NCBI RefSeq assembly: GCF_015767245.1
Contig: NZ_JADOTV010000011.1
Coordinates: 1 to 64,000, forward strand
Source of the DNA: Aureivirga sp. CE67
Lineage (GTDB): Bacteria > Bacteroidota > Bacteroidia > Flavobacteriales > Flavobacteriaceae
Direction of reading: 5' to 3'
Length of the DNA: 64,000 bases
Positions 45,293 through 53,149 of this stretch are shown piece after piece. The notes beneath the pieces were generated by a model. That model was not told the DNA's origin. It was given only the letters and a program-made list of their open reading frames with translations, and made no database searches. Position 1 is the stretch's first letter, and each line of letters starts with the position of its first letter. The translations under genes and the position numbers were made by a program.

Positions 45293-46339
45293 ATGAGAAG
45301 GTTTTTAATTAAAATATTGCTATTTATTACCGTTTTATCTTTTTTTAATTGTGACAAAACTCCAGAAAATCAATTTATTTTAAATGGAACAATTTCAGAA
45401 GAATATGATGGGTATGTTTATCTTGCTTTTGGGCAAAAAATAAATGATAGTGTAAAAGTTAAAAATGGAAAATTTACATTTGAAGGGATTGCAAAAAAGC
45501 CTTATTTAAGATATATCACTCTTGAAACTCCATCTACAAATCAAAAATTTTATTTAGAAAAAGGAACTTTGGAAATAGATTTAAATTATGAAAGAAATGG
45601 AAAAGTTTTTAAAGAAATTAAAATAAATGATATAAAAGGATCTAAAACATACAAACTTAGAAAGTCGTATGAATTATTTTATGCAGAAAATAAAAATAAG
45701 CCAAATTTTAAAAAAGATTTATATAAAGTTATTGATACTCTGTTTGAAAATAATCCAAAAAACCCCTTCTGTGGTTCTGTTTTAGAGAAGCTATTTGTGG
45801 AAAGAAAATTCAAATTAAGTAAATTACAAGAGCTTTTTAAAAAAATAGATACTACAAATTTTAATGAATTCACACAATTAAATATTTATGATGGATTTAA
45901 AGCATTAGAAAAATACTCTGTTGGTAAGAAGTTTCCTTTAGTAGCTTTTAATAATTCTAACTCAGAAAAAAATAGTATTTCTAGTTTTAGAGGTAAATAT
46001 CTTTTAATTGATTTTTGGGCAAGTACGAATAAACCAAGTAGAAAGAATCATGTTCAATTAAGAGAATTAAATAATAAATTAAAAAAGGAAGATTTTGATA
46101 TTCTTAGTATTTCTGTTGATAAAAATACACAAGATTGGAAGAGAGCAATTAAAGAAGATCAATTGACTTGGGAAAATGAAATAGATAACTACATGTTTCT
46201 TTATAATCAATTGGGATTAGTGGAAATACCAACAGTTTTGTTATTAGATAAAGATGGAAATATACTTTTAAAAAACACAAATATTTCTAAAGAAGAAATT
46301 GAAGAAATTATTAAAGTAGATAATGAGAAAATGAAGTAG
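45293..46339 (+). CDS. TlpA-family lipoprotein with DUF4369 domain, lacking the redox cysteines
   Basis: 348 residues. The signal peptide ends FFNC (lipidated Cys20). Residues ~27-110 match DUF4369 (FILNGTISEEYDGYVYLAFGQKINDSVKVKNGKFTFEG). A helical linker leads to a TlpA/AhpC-TSA-like thioredoxin domain (~205-345), with the region YLLIDFWASTNKPSRKNH at 236-253. In normal members this site reads FWASWCGPCR; here Asn246 and Ser249 replace the two cysteines. The fold is kept (VEIPTVLLLDKDG cis-Pro loop) but thiol redox chemistry should be lost. Confidence 0.85.
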   Translation: MRRFLIKILLFITVLSFFNCDKTPENQFILNGTISEEYDGYVYLAFGQKINDSVKVKNGKFTFEGIAKKPYLRYITLETPSTNQKFYLEKGTLEIDLNYERNGKVFKEIKINDIKGSKTYKLRKSYELFYAENKNKPNFKKDLYKVIDTLFENNPKNPFCGSVLEKLFVERKFKLSKLQELFKKIDTTNFNEFTQLNIYDGFKALEKYSVGKKFPLVAFNNSNSEKNSISSFRGKYLLIDFWASTNKPSRKNHVQLRELNNKLKKEDFDILSISVDKNTQDWKRAIKEDQLTWENEIDNYMFLYNQLGLVEIPTVLLLDKDGNILLKNTNISKEEIEEIIKVDNEKMK

Positions 46340-46379
46340 TCGAAAAATTAAATTTAGAATAAATAATCAAGATTTTTAT

Positions 46380-46407
46380 AAGCACATTTTTATAATGTGC
46401 TTTTTTT
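46380..46407 (+). terminator. Terminator of the DUF4369/TlpA-like gene
   Basis: AAGCACATT (46380-46388) pairs with AATGTGCTT (46394-46402), then T run. Confidence 0.85.
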
Positions 46408-46460
46408 ATTTCGTAACTTCAAGAACTTTAAAAATATAATTGCTTATTCAAAATAAATTT

Positions 46461-47174
46461 ATGAACAAAAAAATATTTTACCTTGCTATTGTTGGGGTGA
46501 TATTCACAAGTTGTGGAGAGAAAAAGGACTCAAAAAAATCAAATGAAAACAAAGAAGTTGTTGTAGAAAAATCGGTATATCCTAATTGGAAAAATCAAAC
46601 TTTAGAAGAAATTAAAAAAAATAAAGATTGGGATATTCTTAAGGAAGTAAAAGGAGATTTAAACAAAGATGAAAAAGAAGATGTTGTTTTAGTTCTGGAA
46701 TCTAAAGATTCAATTCTGGAAAAAAGATATAATCAAGATCCAAGAAAAATTCAAGGTAGGATTTTAGCTGTGCTTTTAAACAAAGATGGAGAACAAAAAG
46801 TTGTGGTTCAAAATAATGAATTTCTACTTCGAGGAGATGAAGGAGGAATGTTTATTGGAATTGAACCAGAATTAAAAATTGCTAATAATAATTTGCATGT
46901 TGCTTATGAATTTACAAGAAGTAGTATTGAATATGAGTTTAAACATAAAAATGAAGATTTTGAGATTTTATATTTTAGAAGTTCAGGTATGTCAGGTGGT
47001 GAATATGAGACTACTGAAGTAGATTTTGATAATCAGAATATTGTGACAAAAACAGGTGAAATAGAAGAAGATCAAATAGAAACAGAGAAAATTGGATTTA
47101 AAGAAAAACCAAAAAAACTTTCTGATTTTAAAGTGATGTTGGATTGGGGAATTTCTGAAAAGGTTTATCTTTAA
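46461..47174 (+). CDS. Hypothetical lipoprotein
   Basis: 237 residues from the ATG at 46461. The ATG at 46440 would place seven residues before an otherwise complete lipoprotein signal MNKKIFYLAIVGVIFTSC. The mature part begins with a charged linker. GDLNKDEKEDVVLVLES is an EF-hand/VCBS-like 'DxNxDxxxD' element common in Bacteroidota exported proteins. RSSIEYEFKHKNEDFEILYFRSSGMSGGEYETTEVDF resembles the following beta sheet. No enzyme motif; surface or periplasmic side of the outer membrane. Confidence 0.65.
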   Translation: MNKKIFYLAIVGVIFTSCGEKKDSKKSNENKEVVVEKSVYPNWKNQTLEEIKKNKDWDILKEVKGDLNKDEKEDVVLVLESKDSILEKRYNQDPRKIQGRILAVLLNKDGEQKVVVQNNEFLLRGDEGGMFIGIEPELKIANNNLHVAYEFTRSSIEYEFKHKNEDFEILYFRSSGMSGGEYETTEVDFDNQNIVTKTGEIEEDQIETEKIGFKEKPKKLSDFKVMLDWGISEKVYL

Positions 47175-47182
47175 AAAAGTTA

Positions 47183-47210
47183 AAAAGCACCTTCAATTGA
47201 AGGTGCTTTT
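47183..47210. terminator. Bidirectional terminator (perfect 28-bp palindrome)
   Basis: AAAAGCACCTTCAA and its exact complement TTGAAGGTGCTTTT adjoin, between the lipoprotein gene and the convergent DUF805 gene (stop at 47214). Confidence 0.85.
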
Positions 47211-47213
47211 AAT

Positions 47214-47954
47214 TTATATTAAAGAAATTATATTTTTTATACTTTTAATTCCAGGAATATTTCTAGTAACGGTATTTAAGAAATGAATGAAAGCGCATAA
47301 GAAAGCGATTGCAGTTATAATTAAAGCAATATTTCTCATTTTTAAATTAGTAATAGTCGTTGCCAACAAAATAAATAAAACAGTAATAATAAAATTAAAT
47401 ATAATATTGAAACTGTCAAATATCTTGAAAATAATATCATCTATATCATCAGGGAAAACTATGAAAGAAACTGTCACCCAAAATAATTGTTGAATTGTAA
47501 AAGCAATGATTAAAGCAATAATTATCGAAGTTTTGTGTTTCTTCTGTTGTATAATTTCGTTTGATATTTCATCTTCGGATTTATTTTTCTTTAATTTGAT
47601 AGGATTCTCACCATATTGATTTCGTCCAGACTCACTTTTAAGTAAAAGTAAAATGAAAAGCCCAATTGCTCCAATAAGAGGAATAAAAACCAAAAGGATA
47701 AACCATCCACTTTTTCCAATATCGTGAAGCCTTCTAATTGTAATTGCAAGTGAAGGAATAAATACCAAAATAGAATAAATACCGCTTAAAACACCTAAGC
47801 CTACATCTTGGGAATAGAAGCTAAAAATAATGTCAATTCCCATAAGTATATAACTAACGGAAGCACTTATAATTGCAAAAATCCAAAATTCTTTCCTGCT
47901 TACTCTAGAATCAAAATCTGTGTATTGTTGAAATGCTTTTAAATAATAATTCAT
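47214..47954 (-). CDS. DUF805 membrane protein with extra C-terminal helices
   Basis: 246 residues. MNYYLKAFQQYTDFDSRVSRKEFWIF is the hallmark DUF805 start, followed by helices up to ~residue 110 including SLAITIRRLHDIGKSGWFILL. Normal DUF805 proteins end near residue 120 (SESGRNQYGENP). Here a further ~115 residues with four more membrane segments follow after a charged linker (KLKKNKSEDEISNEIIQQKK). The function of the family is unknown. Single gene. Confidence 0.85.
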   Translation of the reverse strand: MNYYLKAFQQYTDFDSRVSRKEFWIFAIISASVSYILMGIDIIFSFYSQDVGLGVLSGIYSILVFIPSLAITIRRLHDIGKSGWFILLVFIPLIGAIGLFILLLLKSESGRNQYGENPIKLKKNKSEDEISNEIIQQKKHKTSIIIALIIAFTIQQLFWVTVSFIVFPDDIDDIIFKIFDSFNIIFNFIITVLFILLATTITNLKMRNIALIITAIAFLCAFIHFLNTVTRNIPGIKSIKNIISLI

Positions 47955-48148
47955 TAGTCTTTTTTTTATTGTTTTTGCAAATCTATAATAAAAACGTTAA
48001 AAATGAATGTTTTATAAAGTATTTTGATGGTTGATAGAGGTTGTTATTACTATTTATCTAAATAAAATAATTGATGTTTTTTGATTTAAATCAAAATATA
48101 TTTAGAAGATAGTTTTTAGCTTCGCAGAAGATAATTTTAGATCAAATA

Positions 48149-49576
48149 ATGAAAAGAATTTTGTTTTTCACCTTTGTTTTTATGCTGATTATTGTAAGCT
48201 GTAAAACATTAAAGGTTTCCAAAAAAGAATACACTCCAATTGATTTATCAGAAGATATTTCTTATTCAAATCATATAAAACCAATCATAGAAAATAATTG
48301 TTTGACTTGTCATTCTGGAGAATTTGCTTCTGCAAATCTGACTTTAGAAAAATATGAAGAAGTCATAGCAGCTATTAAAAATGACGGACTTTTAAATAGA
48401 ATAAATAATCATGAAAAACCAATGCCAACAAGTGGTTTGATGCCAAAAAATGCTAGAATGACTTTTCAGAAGTGGGCAGACAATGATTTTTTAAAAGTTT
48501 CTGAAAACCCTGTAAAACAAACTGAAGAAGAAAATTTTGTATTTAATCCTCCAACCATAAATGCTGTGGATATTGAAAAGAATGGTTTTGAATTTATGAA
48601 TAAAATTCAAGGACATTGGACAGGTAAGATGTTTCTACTTGGACAGAAATTACCTTGGTTTTCATTTGATTTTCGTGCAATAAATACTTCTCAAGTTCAC
48701 GGAATGTTTGAAGGAGGAAGTATGGGGAATTTATTTAACACCTTTTTTGTTGGAGAGTTTAAAGGGACTAAAACGATTATGCTTCGTAATGGTGGAATTC
48801 TTAGTGGAATTTACAGAACAAGTTATTTTGTTTTAACAGAAGCAAACGAAAATGAATATTTGTTTGTAGATGCTTATGGAGGAAAAGATATTATGTGGGT
48901 GAAAATTAAGTTTGGTCATGATAAAATGAACATGACAACTTATACTAGTAAATTCGGATCTGTAAAATCAAGTCGTCATATGGAATTTGAAGGGAAATTA
49001 CAGAATGAAGATTTAGCACAACAAGCCGCAGAAAAATTTAATTATCCAACTAAAACAGTTTTTAAGAGTTTTCCGAATGGAATGCCAAAACCTGACTGGG
49101 GAAAAGAGTATGAAACTGTAACTTCTGCTAGTTATATGATGATGGCAGATTCTTCTATGGATTACGAAACGTTGGGTAAATGGGCACAAGATCCAATTCA
49201 AATTTCAGACTTAGAAAATATTGCTAGATTAAACTTAGTTTTCGAAAGAGATGATTTGAGTAGAGATAAAAATATAAGCGTTTACTTATCAAGAGAACCT
49301 TTGACAGATTCAAATGATAAAATGAAAATGGAATATGATTATATTTCTATGAAAGCTATGAATCAAGTTATTTTATTCCCACAAATAAATAAAAATCAAA
49401 AACAATTTGAGTTAACTTATTTACATACCGGAAAATGTTATATCACTTTTGTTGTTGATAATAATAAAGATATGGTTCCAAATAAAGGGGATTTCTACAG
49501 CAAAAGCATTGAGTTGAATTTAAACTCAGAAACTATTCAGAAATTGAGTGTAAACATGATTGATAAAAGTATGTAA
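48149..49576 (+). CDS. Lipoprotein with N-terminal CxxCH heme motif
   Basis: 475 residues. The signal peptide with lipobox IVSC (Cys18) is followed by IKPIIENNCLTCHSGEFASANLTL, a Cys51-x-x-Cys54-His55 c-type heme site of the planctomycete-cytochrome style. A Met-containing segment (PMPTSGLMPKNARMTFQKW) could give the distal ligand. Residues ~140-300 are a beta-rich domain (GHWTGKMFLLGQKLPWFSFDFRAIN), reminiscent of lipocalin-like/DUF1579 sequences. The last 150 residues form another beta domain. It is predicted to be a heme-binding envelope lipoprotein; partner and function are unknown. Confidence 0.7.
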   Translation: MKRILFFTFVFMLIIVSCKTLKVSKKEYTPIDLSEDISYSNHIKPIIENNCLTCHSGEFASANLTLEKYEEVIAAIKNDGLLNRINNHEKPMPTSGLMPKNARMTFQKWADNDFLKVSENPVKQTEEENFVFNPPTINAVDIEKNGFEFMNKIQGHWTGKMFLLGQKLPWFSFDFRAINTSQVHGMFEGGSMGNLFNTFFVGEFKGTKTIMLRNGGILSGIYRTSYFVLTEANENEYLFVDAYGGKDIMWVKIKFGHDKMNMTTYTSKFGSVKSSRHMEFEGKLQNEDLAQQAAEKFNYPTKTVFKSFPNGMPKPDWGKEYETVTSASYMMMADSSMDYETLGKWAQDPIQISDLENIARLNLVFERDDLSRDKNISVYLSREPLTDSNDKMKMEYDYISMKAMNQVILFPQINKNQKQFELTYLHTGKCYITFVVDNNKDMVPNKGDFYSKSIELNLNSETIQKLSVNMIDKSM

Positions 49577-49606
49577 TTTTATTTTTTTGCAAGTGATCCT
49601 ACAATG

Positions 49607-49632
49607 AAAACCACCTTTCTAGGTGGTTTTTT
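49607..49632. terminator. Bidirectional terminator
   Basis: AAAACCACCT-TTCT-AGGTGGTTTT between the convergent heme-lipoprotein gene and the minus-strand hypothetical gene. Confidence 0.9.
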
Positions 49633-49638
49633 CTTTAT

Positions 49639-50403
49639 TTAAAATTTACTTATTTCCATTCCGATAAAACCTATTTCATTGATTCCTTTAATTCGTTGAG
49701 AATGTTCAAGGTTAATCTCTTTAATTTTAGTGCACTTTTTATTTTCTACTTTATAAAAACATGTTTTAAAGTTATCATGATCTATTTGAGAGAAAATCAA
49801 GGAGTTTTCGAAATTTATAAATGAATTAGGGTAGTTAAGATTTTTATTGTTAAAATAAATCCATTTTTTTGAAATTACTTCTAATTGATTCAAACAAAAG
49901 TCTAATATTAAAGATTTTTCATTAGAACCTGTATAACATAAAATTTGAATTTTTTCAGAATTAATTCTTAGAAAAGATTTCACTTCATAAACATCTTTAC
50001 TTGAATATTTGTATAAAAGGTTTCCATTTAGATCAAAAACTACAAAACGATTTCTTTCTATTTCATTTGAAGAATCTATAAGACATTCTGAATAGGAAAC
50101 AATAATCTTTTTTTTAATAATCAAACAATCTAATACATCTCCAATTTGAATAGACCTAATAAGTTTTCCTTGGATATTAAATAGGAAAGCATTTTTTTTA
50201 TTTATAGTATCTCTATCTATCACTAGAAAGGTTTCAGAGTCAATAAATCGAATCAAAACATCATTGGAACAAACTATTTTTTCGGTTCTTATTATTTCAT
50301 AGTTTAAAAAGATTTCCCCTTTTTTGGTAAAATAAATTGTTTTATCATCCAAAATGTCATAGGAAAAGATAGGTTCTTTTGTTCTAAGAATTTTTATTTT
50401 CAT
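49639..50403 (-). CDS. Hypothetical protein, beta-propeller-like
   Basis: 254 residues, no signal peptide. It has repeated short beta-strand units of the form 'NxFLVIDRDTINKKNAFLFNIQGKLIRSI' and 'NRFVVFDLNGNLLYKYSS', which suggest propeller blades (WD40/6-bladed type). Individual blades are degenerate and I cannot name the family. It probably mediates protein interaction in the cytoplasm. Confidence 0.5.
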   Translation of the reverse strand: MKIKILRTKEPIFSYDILDDKTIYFTKKGEIFLNYEIIRTEKIVCSNDVLIRFIDSETFLVIDRDTINKKNAFLFNIQGKLIRSIQIGDVLDCLIIKKKIIVSYSECLIDSSNEIERNRFVVFDLNGNLLYKYSSKDVYEVKSFLRINSEKIQILCYTGSNEKSLILDFCLNQLEVISKKWIYFNNKNLNYPNSFINFENSLIFSQIDHDNFKTCFYKVENKKCTKIKEINLEHSQRIKGINEIGFIGMEISKF

Positions 50404-50526
50404 AGATTTTTAAAAATATAAAATAAGACTTGATTTTATTCTTTTTTATTTAAAGTGAAAAAAATGTTTGATTTCAATTTTTATCATTAAAAAAGCTTTT
50501 CTTTTCAATTCCTTTCGCAAAGGAAA

Positions 50527-51051
50527 TTACAGTAAAGCACGAAAAGTCAAACTCATTCTTCCGTTTTCAGTATTCTTTTTAGGAATAGCATGTTGCCATT
50601 TTTCCTGAACTTCTGCTATCATATAAAACAGAGAACCAGAATTTAATTCAAAATCCATCTTAATTTCAGGATTTTCAATATTTCTAAAACGAATAATTCG
50701 AGTTTCGCCCAAAGAAACAATTACCACTCCAGTATTTTCTTCCAAAATATCTGTTTGATCTGAGTGATATCCCATTTTTGATTTTCCATCCAGATAAAAA
50801 TTAATCAAACAATTATTAGGCAAGAAACCAATTTCTTTTTCAATTTTCTGATTCAAAATTTTTAATTCTTCGCTAAATTCTTGAAATGGATAAGCAATCT
50901 GAGAATAATTATAAGCTTTTCCAAAACTTGCTGTTTTTCTAGATTTCATTCTTTCATCCCAAGAAATATTAGATTTAAAATTTTCAAATAATTCAAAGGA
51001 GTTTTCAATAAAATTCTCATTGAAATAGGTTCCATCAATTTTTGTATTCAT
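50527..51051 (-). CDS. AlkB-like 2-oxoglutarate/Fe(II) dioxygenase
   Basis: 174 residues. GYHSDQTD (His96, Asp98) gives the first part of the iron triad, and EKWQHAIPK (His154) the second. NGRMSLTFRAL supplies the arginines (Arg165, Arg171) that bind 2-oxoglutarate and substrate. The KSRKTASFGKAYNYS segment near residue 37 fits the nucleotide-recognition lid. AlkB enzymes remove alkyl groups from N1-adenine/N3-cytosine in DNA or RNA. Together with the Ada-like gene at 8.5 kb it makes a second alkylation-repair function, but they are not linked. Confidence 0.88.
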   Translation of the reverse strand: MNTKIDGTYFNENFIENSFELFENFKSNISWDERMKSRKTASFGKAYNYSQIAYPFQEFSEELKILNQKIEKEIGFLPNNCLINFYLDGKSKMGYHSDQTDILEENTGVVIVSLGETRIIRFRNIENPEIKMDFELNSGSLFYMIAEVQEKWQHAIPKKNTENGRMSLTFRALL

Positions 51052-51096
51052 AGCTTTTCGGATTAAAATTTAGTATTGTTGGATAATTTAAACAAA

Positions 51097-51129
51097 AAAA
51101 GGAAAACAGATTTCGTCTGTTTTCCTTTT
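51097..51129 (-). terminator. Terminator of the porX-tsaE-ald-DUF4258 operon
   Basis: AAAAGGAAAACAGA (51097-51110) pairs with TCTGTTTTCCTTTT (51116-51129), just beyond the last gene of the operon. Confidence 0.85.
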
Positions 51130-51150
51130 AAATATTTTTAGACTAAAAAA

Positions 51151-51525
51151 TTATTTAGAAATAACAGTTTCAATTCTTGCGTCTTCAGCGCAGTTTTTAA
51201 TTGTTAATTCAATTTCTTTTTCTTCATTTGAAGTTCCTGTAATTACATATTTTCTACAAGGTTTAGATTTTGTGTTACTTCTATCAAAATCCACATCTCC
51301 AAAATTCAAAATCTTCTTAATATCTGTAGAATCTATTTTTAAAGAAAGCATTTCATTTTGTGCTTCTTCAGAATAGTATAGTTTTTTTGTTCGGATGTTT
51401 TTTAAAACTCTATCATTTGGTAAATAATCACAAGAAGCTTTTTTTCCATTTAAAAAGAAAAATAGGAAAAAAATCCCCATCATTAATCCTCCACCAAAAT
51501 AAGTTAAACGTTTGAATAAATTCAT
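51151..51525 (-). CDS. DUF4258 domain-containing membrane-anchored protein
   Basis: 124 residues. One N-terminal membrane helix (FGGGLMMGIFFLFFFLNG) is followed by a short extracytoplasmic domain. YSEEAQNEMLSLKIDSTDIKKILNFGDVDF and RKYVITGTSNEEKEIELTIKNC fit DUF4258, a small family of unknown function. It is the last gene of the porX-tsaE-ald unit, two bases after ald. Confidence 0.75.
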   Translation of the reverse strand: MNLFKRLTYFGGGLMMGIFFLFFFLNGKKASCDYLPNDRVLKNIRTKKLYYSEEAQNEMLSLKIDSTDIKKILNFGDVDFDRSNTKSKPCRKYVITGTSNEEKEIELTIKNCAEDARIETVISK

Positions 51526-51527
51526 TT

Positions 51528-52730
51528 TTAAAAAATCAATAGGTTAATATCTCTATACGGAAGATTGAACCAATCTGCTACTGCTCGGTTGGTCAAAATT
51601 CCGTGGTAAAAATACATACCTTTTTGCAAACTTTTATCAAATCTTGCAGCATTTTCAAAATCTCCTGATTCTGCAATCGTTTGAAGATATGGGGTGAAGA
51701 TGTTACTTAGTGATTCTGAGGCAGTTCTAGAGTATTTTGAAGGAATGTTTGGAACGCAATAATGAATTACACCATGTTTCATAAATGTAGGTTTTTTATG
51801 ATTTGTGATTTCTGAAGTCTCAAAACAACCTCCACGATCGATACTAACATCCATTATTATGGAATTTTCTTTCATTTGCATCACCATTTTTTCGGTAACA
51901 ACAACAGGAGAACGAAATTTTCCATGAATAGCTCCAATTACAACATCACAACGCATCAAGGCTTTTTGTAATGTTTTTGGTTGTATTGTTGAGGTATAAA
52001 CAGGTTGTCCTAAACGGTGTCTAAGTGTTTGGAGTTTTGTGATGGAATTATCAAAAACTTTAATGTTTGCTCCAAGACCTAAAGCCGTCCTGGCAGCGAA
52101 TTCAGCTACAGTTCCTGCTCCTAAAATTACGATTTCTGGAGGTGGAACACCGCCAATATTTCCTAATAAGATTCCGTTCCCTTTATTAGAACATCCCATA
52201 ATTTCTGCAGCCAATAGGATAGAAGCTGTTCCAGCAATTTCGCTCAATGATTTTACTACAGGATAAGCACCATGTTCATCAATAATAAAATCGAAAGCAA
52301 CTGCGGAAATTCTTTTTTTAGCTAAAGCCTCAAAGTATTTTTTGTTTTGCGTTTTTAGTTGTAACGCAGAAAATAAAACAGTTTGAGGCTTGATGTATTC
52401 AATTTCTTGAAGTGAAGGTGGTTCAACTTTTAAAATAATATGACAATCAAAAGCTTCTTTTGAAGAGTAAACTATTTTTGCACCAGCTTCTGAATATTCT
52501 CTATCTGAGAAATTTGCCCCATCTCCAGCACCAGATTCAATTACAAATTTATGTCCTTGATAAGTCAGTGCAGCAACAGCATCAGGTGTTAGACATACTC
52601 TTTTTTCTTGGTAAAATGATTCTTTAGGGATTCCAATTACTAAAGCACCTTTACGTTTTTGTATTTCTAACATTTCTTCTTGAGGAAGAAGTTCCTTTAA
52701 GCTGAATGGAGATGTTGGATTATTACTCAT
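51528..52730 (-). CDS. ald: Alanine dehydrogenase (AlaDH/PNT family)
   Basis: 400 residues. GIPKESFYQEKRVCLTPDAVAAL is the N-terminal AlaDH/PNT substrate domain, with the catalytic Lys region at VILKVEPPS-like HIILKVEPPSLQEI. The NAD-binding Rossmann fold is at ~205-240 (PEIVILGAGTVAEFAARTALGLGANIKVFD). MDVSIDRGGCFETSE and VPNIPSKYSRTASESLSN follow. It interconverts L-alanine with pyruvate and ammonia, though Bacteroidota members may differ in substrate. It overlaps tsaE by four bases. Confidence 0.85.
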   Translation of the reverse strand: MSNNPTSPFSLKELLPQEEMLEIQKRKGALVIGIPKESFYQEKRVCLTPDAVAALTYQGHKFVIESGAGDGANFSDREYSEAGAKIVYSSKEAFDCHIILKVEPPSLQEIEYIKPQTVLFSALQLKTQNKKYFEALAKKRISAVAFDFIIDEHGAYPVVKSLSEIAGTASILLAAEIMGCSNKGNGILLGNIGGVPPPEIVILGAGTVAEFAARTALGLGANIKVFDNSITKLQTLRHRLGQPVYTSTIQPKTLQKALMRCDVVIGAIHGKFRSPVVVTEKMVMQMKENSIIMDVSIDRGGCFETSEITNHKKPTFMKHGVIHYCVPNIPSKYSRTASESLSNIFTPYLQTIAESGDFENAARFDKSLQKGMYFYHGILTNRAVADWFNLPYRDINLLIF

Positions 52731-53137
52731 GATTTAATTTCTAAAGTTCTTTCGGTAGCACTTTTTACTGTGATTTTAAGTTTAACCGCACTTAAAGGTA
52801 ATAAATTTTCTATATTCTGAGGCCATTCTACAAAACTCCATGCATTACTATCGAAATATTCTTCAACTCCAATGTCGTAAGCTTCTTCTTCTTCTTCAAT
52901 TCTATAGAAGTCAAAATGGTAGATAATTTCTCCTTTATTAGAGTGATATTCATTAACCAAAGAAAAAGTAGGAGAGTTTGTCAAATCATTTACTCCAATC
53001 TTTTTTGCAAGTTCTTTAATTAATGTTGTTTTTCCAGCTCCCATTTCACCATAAAAAAGTAAAACTTTATTGGAAGTGTTTTTTAAAACAAAATCAGCTA
53101 CTTCTGGTAAATTCTCAAGTGTATAATCAATCTTCAT
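52727..53137 (-). CDS. tsaE: tRNA threonylcarbamoyladenosine biosynthesis ATPase TsaE
   Basis: 136 residues, normal length. P-loop GEMGAGKTTLI (residues 30-40), TNSPTFSLVNEYHS (switch region) and IYHFDFYRIEEEEEAYDIGVEEYF with SFVEWPQNI (Glu/Trp motif) are all TsaE hallmarks. It works with TsaB and TsaD to make the t6A37 modification of ANN-decoding tRNAs. It lies between porX and ald, 12 bases after porX and overlapping ald by four. Confidence 0.95.
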   Translation of the reverse strand: MKIDYTLENLPEVADFVLKNTSNKVLLFYGEMGAGKTTLIKELAKKIGVNDLTNSPTFSLVNEYHSNKGEIIYHFDFYRIEEEEEAYDIGVEEYFDSNAWSFVEWPQNIENLLPLSAVKLKITVKSATERTLEIKS

Positions 53138-53149
53138 TTAATAATTAAA

